Made by a program: the position numbers and the translations under genes
The notes under the pieces: generated by a model
What the model saw: only the letters and a program-made list of their open reading frames with translations
Database searches by the model: none
Told to the model about the DNA's origin: nothing
Part shown: positions 1-7,539 of the stretch, piece after piece
How positions within the stretch are numbered: position 1 is the stretch's first letter
How the letters are laid out: every line of letters begins with the position of its first letter
Origin: CAYUNA01 sp047629355
GTDB taxonomy: Bacteria; Bacteroidota; Bacteroidia; Chitinophagales; Saprospiraceae
DNA: 25,505 nt
Assembly (NCBI GenBank): GCA_047629355.1
Contig: JBLHWU010000080.1
Span: forward strand, 1-25,505
Direction: 5' to 3'

Positions 1-127
1 TAAGATTTTTTCGATAGTTTTCTTTTAAAAATCGTTGCATGGTCTGCATCACGGAACTATTTTTAAGAGGAAAATAGCGGAATAAAGATGTTTTCAAATT
101 ACCCCAATAAATAGTGTCACTTACTTA
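1..127. repeat. Palindromic repeat, left copy (truncated by window start)
   Basis: This stretch is the reverse complement of 25352-25478, with about five mismatches and no gaps over 127 bases. It ends at 121-127 with the TAAGTA terminus (minus-strand reading) shared by other palindromes in the window. The full element, visible at the right end, is itself an imperfect palindrome: ACTATTTATTGGGG and its complement form the outer stem, and two copies of an AT-rich core (around TTTTCTTTTAAAAAT) face each other across a short centre. Only about the inner half plus one arm is present here. It has no coding capacity. A MITE-like or REP-like element is the best reading, but that is inference. Confidence 0.85.
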
Positions 128-137
128 GTAATTATTC

Positions 138-217
138 ATGTATCAAATGTAAGGCTGACTTCCTGAAAGACTTCTTTCAAAAAAGATGGCTTTTTCTCAG
201 CTTTACATTTGATGTAC
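138..217. repeat. Inverted repeat / hairpin in the leader of the Rieske-FMN gene
   Basis: Arms 142-158 and 197-213 pair over 17 positions with one mismatch (ATCAAATGTAA followed by GCTGA). The loop of about 38 bases is A/T-rich. The right arm contains the promoter-like TACATTTG; because the arms are complementary, the same box exists on the minus strand in the left arm. It may be an operator, a cis-acting hairpin or another dispersed palindrome. Confidence 0.6.
204..211 (+). promoter_or_regulatory. Possible -7 promoter box for the Rieske-FMN gene
   Basis: TACATTTG matches the Bacteroidota primary-sigma -7 consensus TAnnTTTG exactly and lies 46 bases upstream of the ATG at 258. I see no clear TTG at the expected -33 spacing, so the assignment rests on the -7 box and position only. 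It sits inside the right arm of a hairpin, which could make transcription sensitive to a protein binding the palindrome. Confidence 0.35.
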
Positions 218-257
218 CACCAGCTATTGAAACTTAATAACGGTAAAAAAAATCACA

Positions 258-1925
258 ATGGAAAACCTAACTTATAAAGACTTAACATCTCCATTCAAAT
301 TACGGAAACTTTCTGAACTTGAAGACCGAAAACCAGCACATGCTTTGGTAGAAAATACGGATTTAGTAATTGTCAAATATGATGATAATGTTTCTGTATT
401 GTATGGTCGTTGTTTGCACCGAGGGGCAATGATGGCAGATGGACATGTAGATGGTGACAACATCATTTGTGGCGTACACGACTGGGATTATCGAATTGAT
501 ACAGGAGTGAGTGAATACAACAATAAAGAGGTTTTATATAAATTCAAATCGGCTATTTATAGAGGGTCCGTTTATGTGGACAAAGCAGATGTGATTGCTT
601 ACGAAGAAATACATCCACAGCCTTTTAATAGAGATGAATATTTGGGTACTTATGCTGATACGAATCCTGAGAATACAGAACCTTACGTGGGCTACATCAA
701 GCATCTCGCCAAGCATGGTCTGAGTAAGTACGGGCATCATGGTCCTTCTGCGTCAATGGGCGTTGATAGAAATACTTTGCCTAAATGGGAAAACATTCAA
801 TTTCTGCCTGCCCAATTATCTCGCCAACCGTTGTTAGACCACGAAGAGGTGAAAACGAAAGTAGTCATTGGTCCAAATGCTAAAAAACCTTTAGAATTAG
901 ACATACCTATTTTCGTATCAGATATGTCTTTTGGGGCATTATCCCGAGAAGCAAAAATCGCATTGTCGAAAGGCGCGGAAATGGCAGGCACGGGTATTTG
1001 TTCGGGAGAAGGCGGAATGTTGCCTGACGAGCAAGCCAGTAATAGTCGTTATTTTTATGAATTGGCTTCGGCGCAGTTTGGTTTCTCTTGGGACAAGTTG
1101 GAAAAAGTACAAGCTTTTCATTTCAAAGGTGGGCAAGGTGCAAAAACGGGAACAGGTGGACACCTTCCTGGCAATAAAGTCGTTGGCGAAATCGCGAAGG
1201 TAAGAGGATTAGAAGAAGGTAAAACGGCAATTTCTCCAGCTACTTTTCCTGATTTTCATGGGGTTAAGGATTTTAAAAAATTCGCCAAAAAAGTCAGAAA
1301 AATAACGGGTGGCATTCCTATTGGTTTTAAAATTGCCGCTTCCCGACTTGAAGAAGATATTGATTTTGCTCTAGAAGTAGGCGTTGATTATATTATTTTA
1401 GATGGTCGTGGCGGCGGAACAGGTTCTGCACCGACTATTTTAAGGGACAACATTAATGTGCCTACCATTCCAGCATTGGCGAGGGCAAGGAAGCATTTGG
1501 ATAAGCGCAAAAAGAAAGGGGCGAAAGGTGTGACCTTAGTTGCTACAGGTGGTTTGCGTGTTCCGGAAGACTTTGCGAAAGCGATGATGTTGGGTGCAGA
1601 TGCGATTGCGGTTTCCAATTCGGCATTGCAGGCGATTGGTTGTTTGGGTATGCGGGCTTGTGGTTCTAACAATTGCCCTGTAGGTATTGCGACTCAAAAA
1701 CCAGGTTTGCGTCAACGACAAGAAATTGATAAATCAGCTGAACTGTTATTCAACTTTTTTACGGCGGCAAATGACTTAATCCGGGTTGTGGCGAGAGCTT
1801 GTGGTTATGATGATGTCACCAAATTTAACAAGGATGATTTGAGTACATTCGATTATGATATGCACCGTTTGACAGGCATAAACTATGCAGGGATTCATTC
1901 TTTAAATAAGGGATTTAAAAATTAA
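258..1925 (+). CDS. Rieske [2Fe-2S] domain fused to FMN-binding glutamate synthase-like domain
   Basis: This 555-residue protein has an N-terminal Rieske domain with ligands C52-x-H54 and C71-x2-H74. It is followed by a domain matching the FMN-binding synthase half of glutamate synthase (GltB domain 2), about residues 190-500. Visible FMN/3Fe-4S features are SDMSFGALS near 221, the glycine-rich LDGRGGGTGSAP near 381, and C462-x5-C468-x4-C473, the exact cysteine spacing of the GltS 3Fe-4S cluster. It lacks the N-terminal glutamine amidotransferase domain, so it is not an ordinary GltB. Orphan synthase domains of this kind are annotated 'FMN-binding glutamate synthase family'; their substrate is usually unknown. 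Only 25 bases separate it from the next gene, which also starts with a Rieske domain, so the two were probably one transcript and one redox pathway. A cytosolic location is inferred from the lack of a signal peptide. Confidence 0.9.
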   Translation: MENLTYKDLTSPFKLRKLSELEDRKPAHALVENTDLVIVKYDDNVSVLYGRCLHRGAMMADGHVDGDNIICGVHDWDYRIDTGVSEYNNKEVLYKFKSAIYRGSVYVDKADVIAYEEIHPQPFNRDEYLGTYADTNPENTEPYVGYIKHLAKHGLSKYGHHGPSASMGVDRNTLPKWENIQFLPAQLSRQPLLDHEEVKTKVVIGPNAKKPLELDIPIFVSDMSFGALSREAKIALSKGAEMAGTGICSGEGGMLPDEQASNSRYFYELASAQFGFSWDKLEKVQAFHFKGGQGAKTGTGGHLPGNKVVGEIAKVRGLEEGKTAISPATFPDFHGVKDFKKFAKKVRKITGGIPIGFKIAASRLEEDIDFALEVGVDYIILDGRGGGTGSAPTILRDNINVPTIPALARARKHLDKRKKKGAKGVTLVATGGLRVPEDFAKAMMLGADAIAVSNSALQAIGCLGMRACGSNNCPVGIATQKPGLRQRQEIDKSAELLFNFFTAANDLIRVVARACGYDDVTKFNKDDLSTFDYDMHRLTGINYAGIHSLNKGFKN

Positions 1926-1950
1926 AAAGCCACTTCTAAAAACATAAGTA

Positions 1951-3896
1951 ATGAGCAAAAACATAACTTGGCATAAAGTATTAGAAAACCCCGCAGACCT
2001 TCCAGAAGGTCGTGTAATGACAGTTACAGCGGAACACAAAACCTTTTGTTAACCCATCATGGCGGCAAATTTGGTTGTTTAGACAATAAATGTCCGCATC
2101 AAGGTGCTCCATTAGGAGAAGGCTCTATTGAAAATGGATTATTGCGTTGCCCGTGGCATGGTTGGGATTATGACCCCATTAATGGAAAAGCACCAGGGCA
2201 TGATGATGGAGTCGAAACATTTCCTGTAGACATTAGGGAAGATGGTATTTATATTAGAATTCCAGAAGAAGAAAAACGAGAAAGAAGCATTAGTGATGTC
2301 GTTGCCGAAACACTCACAAACTAGGGATTAGATACTGTTTTTGGAATGGTTGGTCACTCCAATTTAGGTTTGGCAGAGGCACTGAGGCATCAAGAAGAAA
2401 AAGGGAAACTGCGTTATTTTGGAGTTCGGCACGAAGGTGCAGCGGCATTTGCAGCTTCTGCTTATGGAAAATTAACAGGTAAACCAGCCGCGTGTTTTAC
2501 CATCGCAGGTCCTGGCGCAACTAACTTATATACCGGACTTTGGGATGCTAAAGTTGACCGAGCACCTATTTTGGCATTGACAGGACAGGTTGATTCACAG
2601 GTGCTTGGAACAGGCAATTTTCAGGAATTGGATTTAATCCAAGCGTTTAGTTCCGTCGCAGTATTTAACCATAGAGTTGGGCGAGACAGCAAGCATGCAG
2701 AATTAGCAAGTTTGGCAATGAAACATGCTTTATTAAGACGAGATGTGGCACATTTGACTTTCCCTGATGAAATTCAGACAATGCCTGCTCCTGATGAAGA
2801 AGCGGGTTCACCTGAAGGGCGCATTACGCCCATCAATATTTCGCCGCCAAAAGAAATGCTCGACAGTGCGGTCAATCTACTAAATAAAACGAAGCGACCA
2901 ATCATTATTGTAGGGCATGGTGCTAAATTTAGTATGGATGAAATCATCCTATTAGCAGAGGAGTTAAATGCTCCAATCCTAACTACATTTAAAGGGAAAG
3001 GACAGATTTCTGACAGTCATCCTTTAGCAGGTGGAGTCATAGGAAGAAGCGGTACGCCCATTGCTTCGTGGTTAATGAATGAATCTGATTTAATTCTTGT
3101 TTTTGGAGCATCTTTTTCTAAACATACGGGGATTACGCCTAAAAAGGTTATTATTCAAGTGGATTTTGACCCAATGGCGTTGAGTAAACATCATAAGGTG
3201 GATTGTGCGGTATGGGGTGAAATATCAACAACAGTAATTTCTCTTTTTGATAATCTAAAAGGACAAACGACTACGCTTGACCAACGCTCTGATGTGGCAA
3301 ACCGATGGAAAATATGGCGCGCAGAAAAACAGAAAAGGCTATTAGAAGATAGAGGAGAAGGCGTTAGTTCTGTTGCCGTTTTTGAAGCGCTCAATCGCCA
3401 TGCGCCCGAAGATGCTGTGATGTGCGTAGATGTTGGAAATAATGCTTATTCCTTCGGTCGATATTATGAAAGTAAATCAAATAATCGCTTTCTGATGTCA
3501 GGTTATTTGGGGTCAATTGGTTTTGCTTTACCTGCTTCTATTGGAGCATGGGCAGCTGTTGGTAGTGAGCGAAAAGTAATTGCAGTAGCAGGAGATGGTG
3601 GTTTTGGGCAGTATTTGGCTGACTTTACAACTTTGGTTAAATACAACATGAATGTCACTGTCATTATTATCAATAATGCAGAGTTGGGTGAAATTTCAAA
3701 AGAACAGCGAGCTGGGGAATTTGAAGTTTGGAAAACGAAACTGGCCAATCCAAATTTTGCAGAATTTGCTCGTTCGTGCGGGGCATTAGGTTTTAGAGTG
3801 GAAAAAATGGAAGATTTGGACGCAGCTTACGAAGCGGCTATTGGACACAATGGACCTGCTTTGGTTGAGGTAATGGCTGATGTGAATTTAATCTAA
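1951..3896 (+). pseudogene. Rieske-thiamine diphosphate enzyme fusion (pyruvate oxidase/acetolactate synthase family), broken by frameshift and TAG
   Basis: The ATG at 1951 opens a frame (SKNITWHKVLENP) that stops at 2050-2052. Adding one T near 2048-2051 joins it to the Rieske frame (CPHQG at about 2092, then CPWHGW). That frame reads to TAG at 2322-2324, exactly where the family has Trp in the ETLxxWG motif, and continues in phase into GLDTVFGMVGHSN. With one base restored, 1951-3896 is 649 codons with that single internal stop. The TPP part shows the catalytic-Glu region (RHEGAAAFA), a central domain, and the TPP-binding GDGGFGQ...IINN motif near 3595-3675. The family decarboxylates 2-oxoacids such as pyruvate; the real substrate is unknown. 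Restarts at 2046 (TTG) or 2346 (ATG) would give a truncated Rieske piece and a TPP enzyme lacking its first helix, so activity is doubtful. Genuine decay or sequence errors are both possible. Confidence 0.85.
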
Positions 3897-3934
3897 AGTG
3901 GCTTAATTCCTCTGGGCTCTGTCCTAGGGTTCAT

Positions 3935-3995
3935 AAGTAACACGTACTAATTAATCAGGTAATTTTTAAACCTGATTAATCACTACGTGTTACTT
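3935..3995. repeat. Long hairpin with TAAGTAAC terminus
   Basis: Arms of 26 bases (3935-3960 and 3970-3995) match at 24 positions around a 9-base AT loop. The outer end is AAGTAACACGTA and the inner part TTAATCAGGT. There is no trailing T-run, so it is not a textbook terminator, although it stands 38 bases after the stop of the Rieske-TPP gene and could end or protect that transcript. A half-copy of the same end recurs at 18267 and at 7498. Confidence 0.8.
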
Positions 3996-4030
3996 GCCAT
4001 CGATTTTAGTAATTTTAAAAAAAATAAACA

Positions 4031-5266
4031 ATGTTCGAATCATTCAGTATCATATTATCATTGGCTGCTTTATTTAGCTATATCAATTATCGCTGGTTCA
4101 AATTACCAACTACCATTGGTTTAATGATTTTAGCATTGGTTAGTGCCATTGTCATCATCAACTCAAAACCTTTAATACCGACGTTTTACGAGTTCTTTTG
4201 TAGCATGGTATTGACTTTGGATTTTGAATCCATTTTGATGGATATGATGCTGAGTTTCTTATTATTTTCGGGCGCAATGCATGTCAATTTAGAAGCATTA
4301 GGCAAAGAGAAAAAACCCGTTCTTCTTTTTGCTACCTTAGGTGTTTTGATTTCTACGGCGTTGGTTGGTGGTTTATTTTTTGGTGCAAGCCAATTATTTG
4401 GACTAGATATTCCTTTTTTGCATTGTCTTTTGTTTGGCGCATTGATTTCGCCAACTGACCCAATAGCCGTACTCGCTATTTTGAAAGAAGGTGGCGTAAA
4501 GGAAAGTTTGAAACTAAAAATAGAGGGGGAATCTTTATTTAATGATGGGGTTGGAGTTGTTGTTTTTACTGGCATTTTGTTGGTAATCGAAGCTCAAAAC
4601 ATGGGTGGACATTCCGTTTCGGGCGAAATACTTACCCTGTTTTTAGAAGAAGCTGTTGGCGGTATTTTATATGGTTTATTACTGGGTTTTGTGGGTTGGA
4701 AATTGATAAAATCCATTCAAGAAAATTCGCATTTAGCCATTTTATTAACCCTTGCAGTTGTCATGGGTGGTTATGCTTTGGCATCTATTATCCATGTATC
4801 TGGTCCTTTGGCAATGGTGGTGACGGGCTTGTTTATTGGAAGCAAAATTAATCGAACTGATTTTTCAGCAGCTTGTCGAGAAGAACTCAATTCTATTTGG
4901 GAAATTTTGGATGATACTCTAAATGCCGTATTGTTCGTATTGATTGGTTTGGTGATTCACTTGATTAATTTTCAAATGGATTATTTAATGTTAGGATTAG
5001 TTACCATTTTCATCGTTTTATTTGCTCGATTTATCTCGGTTATTATCCCGTTTTCCTTATTAAAACATCCAAAAGAAAATTCAGTTTCAACTATTTCGGT
5101 GTTGACGTGGGGCGGTCTTCGTGGAGGAATTTCCGTTGCGCTCGCATTGTCTTTAAGTGAAGAATTATCAAGCGATATCTTGATATTTGTAACCTACACC
5201 ATCGTCTTGTTTTCTATAATAATTCAAGGTCTAAGTTTGGGTAGAGTTGTCAAATTTTTCAAATAA
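4031..5266 (+). CDS. CPA1-family Na+/H+ antiporter (NhaP type)
   Basis: A 411-residue, strongly hydrophobic protein with about 10-12 predicted membrane segments, consistent with an inner-membrane cation/proton antiporter. The signatures are SPTDP at 140-144 and ESLFNDGVGVVVF with N171-D172, the Asn-Asp pair of electroneutral CPA1 exchangers; a C-terminal TWGGLRGGISVALALS matches the conserved arginine-bearing helix of the family. It should exchange Na+ (or K+) for H+ and help pH and salt homeostasis, which fits a saline habitat. There is no long cytoplasmic C-terminal regulatory domain, as is usual for the shorter bacterial members. It lies 134 bases after the Rieske-TPP gene, beyond a long hairpin, so it is probably a separate transcription unit. 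Cation specificity cannot be read from sequence. Confidence 0.92.
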   Translation: MFESFSIILSLAALFSYINYRWFKLPTTIGLMILALVSAIVIINSKPLIPTFYEFFCSMVLTLDFESILMDMMLSFLLFSGAMHVNLEALGKEKKPVLLFATLGVLISTALVGGLFFGASQLFGLDIPFLHCLLFGALISPTDPIAVLAILKEGGVKESLKLKIEGESLFNDGVGVVVFTGILLVIEAQNMGGHSVSGEILTLFLEEAVGGILYGLLLGFVGWKLIKSIQENSHLAILLTLAVVMGGYALASIIHVSGPLAMVVTGLFIGSKINRTDFSAACREELNSIWEILDDTLNAVLFVLIGLVIHLINFQMDYLMLGLVTIFIVLFARFISVIIPFSLLKHPKENSVSTISVLTWGGLRGGISVALALSLSEELSSDILIFVTYTIVLFSIIIQGLSLGRVVKFFK

Positions 5267-5389
5267 AAAAAAAGTGGGGAAAAGCAGAATTCTTGTTTTT
5301 GGGAATGATTTCTCAAGTTTTTTTAAATTTTAAACCAGGAAACAACACTCACTTACTCGTATGGGTCTAGAGGTGTCGATTATTTAAGG

Positions 5390-5546
5390 TTAGTAAAATA
5401 ATAAGTTACTCAATTGGACAGAGAATAATTTTTCTCAATTTTTATTTGAAAGAAGGATAATTGTTGATAGTTTGACTGATTTCAAGTGAAAATTGAGGAA
5501 AATTTGTCCTGTCCAGGTGAGGAAGTTATTTTTTCACCGTTACTTA
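5390..5546. repeat. Palindromic element with TAAGTAACGGTGAAAAAAT-type end
   Basis: The right end reads (minus strand) TAAGTAACGGTGAAAAAAT, then AACTTCCTCACCTGGACAG; the left end reads TTAGTAAAATAATAAGTTAC then TCAATTGGACAG. The arms also pair further in (TTTTCTCAATTTTTATTTGAAA against TTTCAAGTGAAAATTGAGGAAAA), so the whole 157 bases form one imperfect palindrome with about five bases missing from the left tip. It is non-coding. The same right tip bounds the 10944-11340 element. The rest of the gap 5267-5634 shows nothing further that I can name; no clear terminator is visible after the antiporter gene. Confidence 0.75.
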
Positions 5547-5634
5547 CCTACTTATAATTCTATTTTAGAAAAAAAATCACTGTTGGATGCCTTTTGCAAA
5601 TATTGAATCTGCTGGTTTCATACGCTAAAAAACC

Positions 5635-6558
5635 TTACGTCGACGCCCTTCTCACCTCCCCATGCACCAAATCCATATACAACCCACTCAACTTCCGACT
5701 CATCTCACCAAATCCTCCATTTCCAATCACTCGTCCATCAATTTTTGTCACCGGTGTCACCCCACCAAACGTCCCAGTCACAAAAGCTTCATCTGCGCCA
5801 TAGACATCAAAAAGCGAGAAATTCCGTTCAAAAACAGGAATGTCCTGTTCTTTACAAACCCGAACAATCGCGCCGCGCGTAATACCATTCATACAATATT
5901 GTCCCGAAGAAGTCCAGACCTCGCCATTTTTAATCATAAAGAAATTGGTCGCATTGCAAGTCGAAACCATACCATGAATGTCCAACATCAACGCTTCATC
6001 TGCGCCCGCTTCGATAGCTTGCACGAGTGCCATCACTTCGTGGAGTTTGCTGTGGCAATTCAATCTTGGGTCTAAATAATCGGGAGAACCGCGCCGAATC
6101 GTACTGGTAAATAAGGTAACGCCGCGCTCTTGACTTTCTTTGGAAGCCGCTTTGTGTTCCGCAATCACCACCAAGTTTGGCCCAGAAATAGTTAACCTTG
6201 GGTCTTGCGAAGGCGTCTTTTTAATCCCGCGCGTCATCATAAAACGAAGGTGGACATTGTCGTGCATTTCGTTTTTACGAACGACTTTCCAGAGTTCAGC
6301 GGTGAGTTCAGTTTTGGTCATGCCGACATTCATTCCGATAGTAGCAGCGGCGGTATAGAAGCGGTCGAGGTGTTCGTCTAGGAAGACCAATACGCCGCCG
6401 TGTAAGCGCAGAGCTTCCCAGATGCCGTCGCCGACGAGGTAGCCGCTATCAAAAACGGAAATTTTGGCATCTTCGCGTTTGAAGAATTCGCCGTTGATGT
6501 AGATTTGGACGTCCTTGTTGCGGTCGTCTGGAATTGCGTTGTGAGTTCCGTGTACCAT
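5635..6558 (-). CDS. Class IV aminotransferase (BCAT/D-amino-acid aminotransferase fold)
   Basis: A 307-residue PLP enzyme of fold type IV. The N-terminal IYINGEFFKREDAKISVFDSGYLVGDGIWEALR is the classic start of the family, and DPRLNCHSKL places the Schiff-base lysine at K171. The downstream motif SSGQYCMNGITRGAIVRVCKE binds cofactor phosphate. The usual VSEgxxxNxF motif is VSTCNATNFF here (T200 instead of Glu), a change I regard as typical of a subfamily distinct from IlvE. It would transfer an amino group between an amino acid and a 2-oxoacid; branched-chain or D-amino acids are possible donors but not determined. Cytosolic. The GxxExxY gene upstream is on the same strand, 85 bases away, so co-transcription is possible but not clear. 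Confidence 0.88.
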   Translation of the reverse strand: MVHGTHNAIPDDRNKDVQIYINGEFFKREDAKISVFDSGYLVGDGIWEALRLHGGVLVFLDEHLDRFYTAAATIGMNVGMTKTELTAELWKVVRKNEMHDNVHLRFMMTRGIKKTPSQDPRLTISGPNLVVIAEHKAASKESQERGVTLFTSTIRRGSPDYLDPRLNCHSKLHEVMALVQAIEAGADEALMLDIHGMVSTCNATNFFMIKNGEVWTSSGQYCMNGITRGAIVRVCKEQDIPVFERNFSLFDVYGADEAFVTGTFGGVTPVTKIDGRVIGNGGFGEMSRKLSGLYMDLVHGEVRRAST

Positions 6559-6643
6559 GATTTTTTAAGGCGAAGGTAAATTTTTCGAGCGGAATTTGGG
6601 AATGCAACGTGATTTTATTTAGCTAGGGTGTAAGAAATAATTT

Positions 6644-7027
6644 TCAATCTGGCAAGGCGGCGAAATACTCATTGACAAATGTTTGTTGTCCTTTGTAAAA
6701 GATATTTGTGGTATTGAAATTAATGAGAATACCTTTCGGAATCTTTAAATACTTCATATAGGACAGTAGTGTCGCTTCGTAAATAGGGTAAAATTTTAAA
6801 ACAGATTTATTTTTAATAAGAATCAAATCATCAACAAGGATGTCATACCTCATTTGACAATCCAAAATTATACCTTTGTGAGGGACTTTTATTTTTTGTT
6901 GTGTTTTGGTTTCGTATCCTGCTAATTTCAATTCATAGAGTATGGCTTGTTCGTAATCATTCTCTAATAATCCTGGACCTAAGGTTTTGTGAACTTCGAT
7001 AACTGCACCGATAATATCGTGAGTCAT
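6644..7027 (-). CDS. GxxExxY family protein with degenerate ELK motif
   Basis: A 127-residue protein with the defining GPGLLENDYE motif near residues 17-26, followed by IIGAVIEVHK-type and YEATLLSYMKYLKIPKGILINFN segments typical of the GxxExxY family. These small proteins are thought to have a PD-(D/E)XK nuclease-like fold, but their role is not established. Where relatives usually read VIVELKAV, this one has LILIKNKSV, so the Glu-x-Lys pair is not preserved. The open frame continues about 19 codons upstream of the ATG at 7027 without another standard start; the ATG is accepted, although homologues often have a few more residues before the DIIGAVIEVHK helix. Such genes are commonly found singly near repeats in Bacteroidota, as here. 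Confidence 0.8.
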   Translation of the reverse strand: MTHDIIGAVIEVHKTLGPGLLENDYEQAILYELKLAGYETKTQQKIKVPHKGIILDCQMRYDILVDDLILIKNKSVLKFYPIYEATLLSYMKYLKIPKGILINFNTTNIFYKGQQTFVNEYFAALPD

Positions 7028-7166
7028 CCCATCAAGGTAACTTTTTGTAATTAAACTCGTAGTCTTTGTGTGTGTTTTTTCTATTTAAAAAAAACAAAAC
7101 CATAAAATTATAATCTAAAAAAAAAGTGATAAGCCAACTAATAACAATTCTTTTTAGCACATATTC

Positions 7167-7487
7167 CACATAGTAATTTCACATAGACACAGAACTCTTC
7201 CTAGCAAAATGATAGGGCACAGCCATTTTTTAAAAAAAATTACTGAAACCAATTTACTCTAAAAGTACCACGAATGGCTTTTATTCAGCTCAAAAAAGCT
7301 ATGTAAGTACCTGGACATAATTAGTCGAATATCTAAAAAGTATCTTTTTTCATTATTTTCCTCTAAAAAATACTTCAATAAAGGGATTATTTAAGAATTT
7401 TTTAGAGAAAACTAACGAAAAAACCTTACTCCTTTGATTGTTCGATTATTTATGTCCAGGTACTTATCTATGTGAAATTGCTATGTG
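7167..7487. repeat. Element with CACATAGTAATTTCACATAG terminal inverted repeats
   Basis: The 20-base sequence CACATAGTAATTTCACATAG at 7167-7186 returns as its reverse complement at 7468-7487 with one mismatch. Each end is itself built from two CACATAG/CTATGTG units, and a further CTATGTG follows at 7491-7497. The interior has no open frame of note and holds a second complete palindrome at 7304-7466, directly abutting the right terminal repeat. The remainder of the gap 7028-7539 is AT-rich with no gene visible. Confidence 0.7.
7304..7466. repeat. Palindromic element ending TAAGTACCTGGACATAA
   Basis: TAAGTACCTGGACATAA at 7304-7320 is matched exactly by its complement at 7450-7466. Pairing continues inward imperfectly (AGTCGAATAT against GTTCGAT, then AAAAGTATCTTTTTTCATTA against TAACGAAAAAACCTTACT, then TTTTCCTCTAAAAAAT against ATTTTTTAGAGAAAA). 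The core resembles the core of the window-end palindrome (TTTTCTTTTAAAAAT flanked by CGATAG/CTATCG), which suggests common descent with exchanged ends. It is nested in the 7167-7487 repeat. Confidence 0.8.
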
Positions 7488-7497
7488 CAGCTATGTG

Positions 7498-7519
7498 TTA
7501 AGTAACGCATAGTAATTAA
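7498..7519 (+). repeat. Isolated TTAAGTAACGCATAGTAATT end
   Basis: This short stretch matches the outer arm of the 3935-3995 hairpin (AAGTAACACGTACTAATTAA) at most positions, but no partner arm is visible before the downstream gene ends at 7540. It looks like a solo end left by a deleted or degenerate element. Similar solo ends lie at 14041 and near 14344. Confidence 0.45.
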
Positions 7520-7539
7520 CCCAAGTTCGCACAGAAAAC

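Noticed and set aside
258..1925. Annotation as glutamate synthase large subunit (gltB)
   Set aside because: The glutamine amidotransferase domain and the C-terminal GXGXG beta-helix domain are missing, and a Rieske domain is present instead.
2322..2324. TAG as a recoded codon (e.g. pyrrolysine) in the Rieske-TPP gene
   Set aside because: The position is a Trp in the family, TGG to TAG is one change, and a frameshift is present in the same gene, which fits decay or error rather than recoding.
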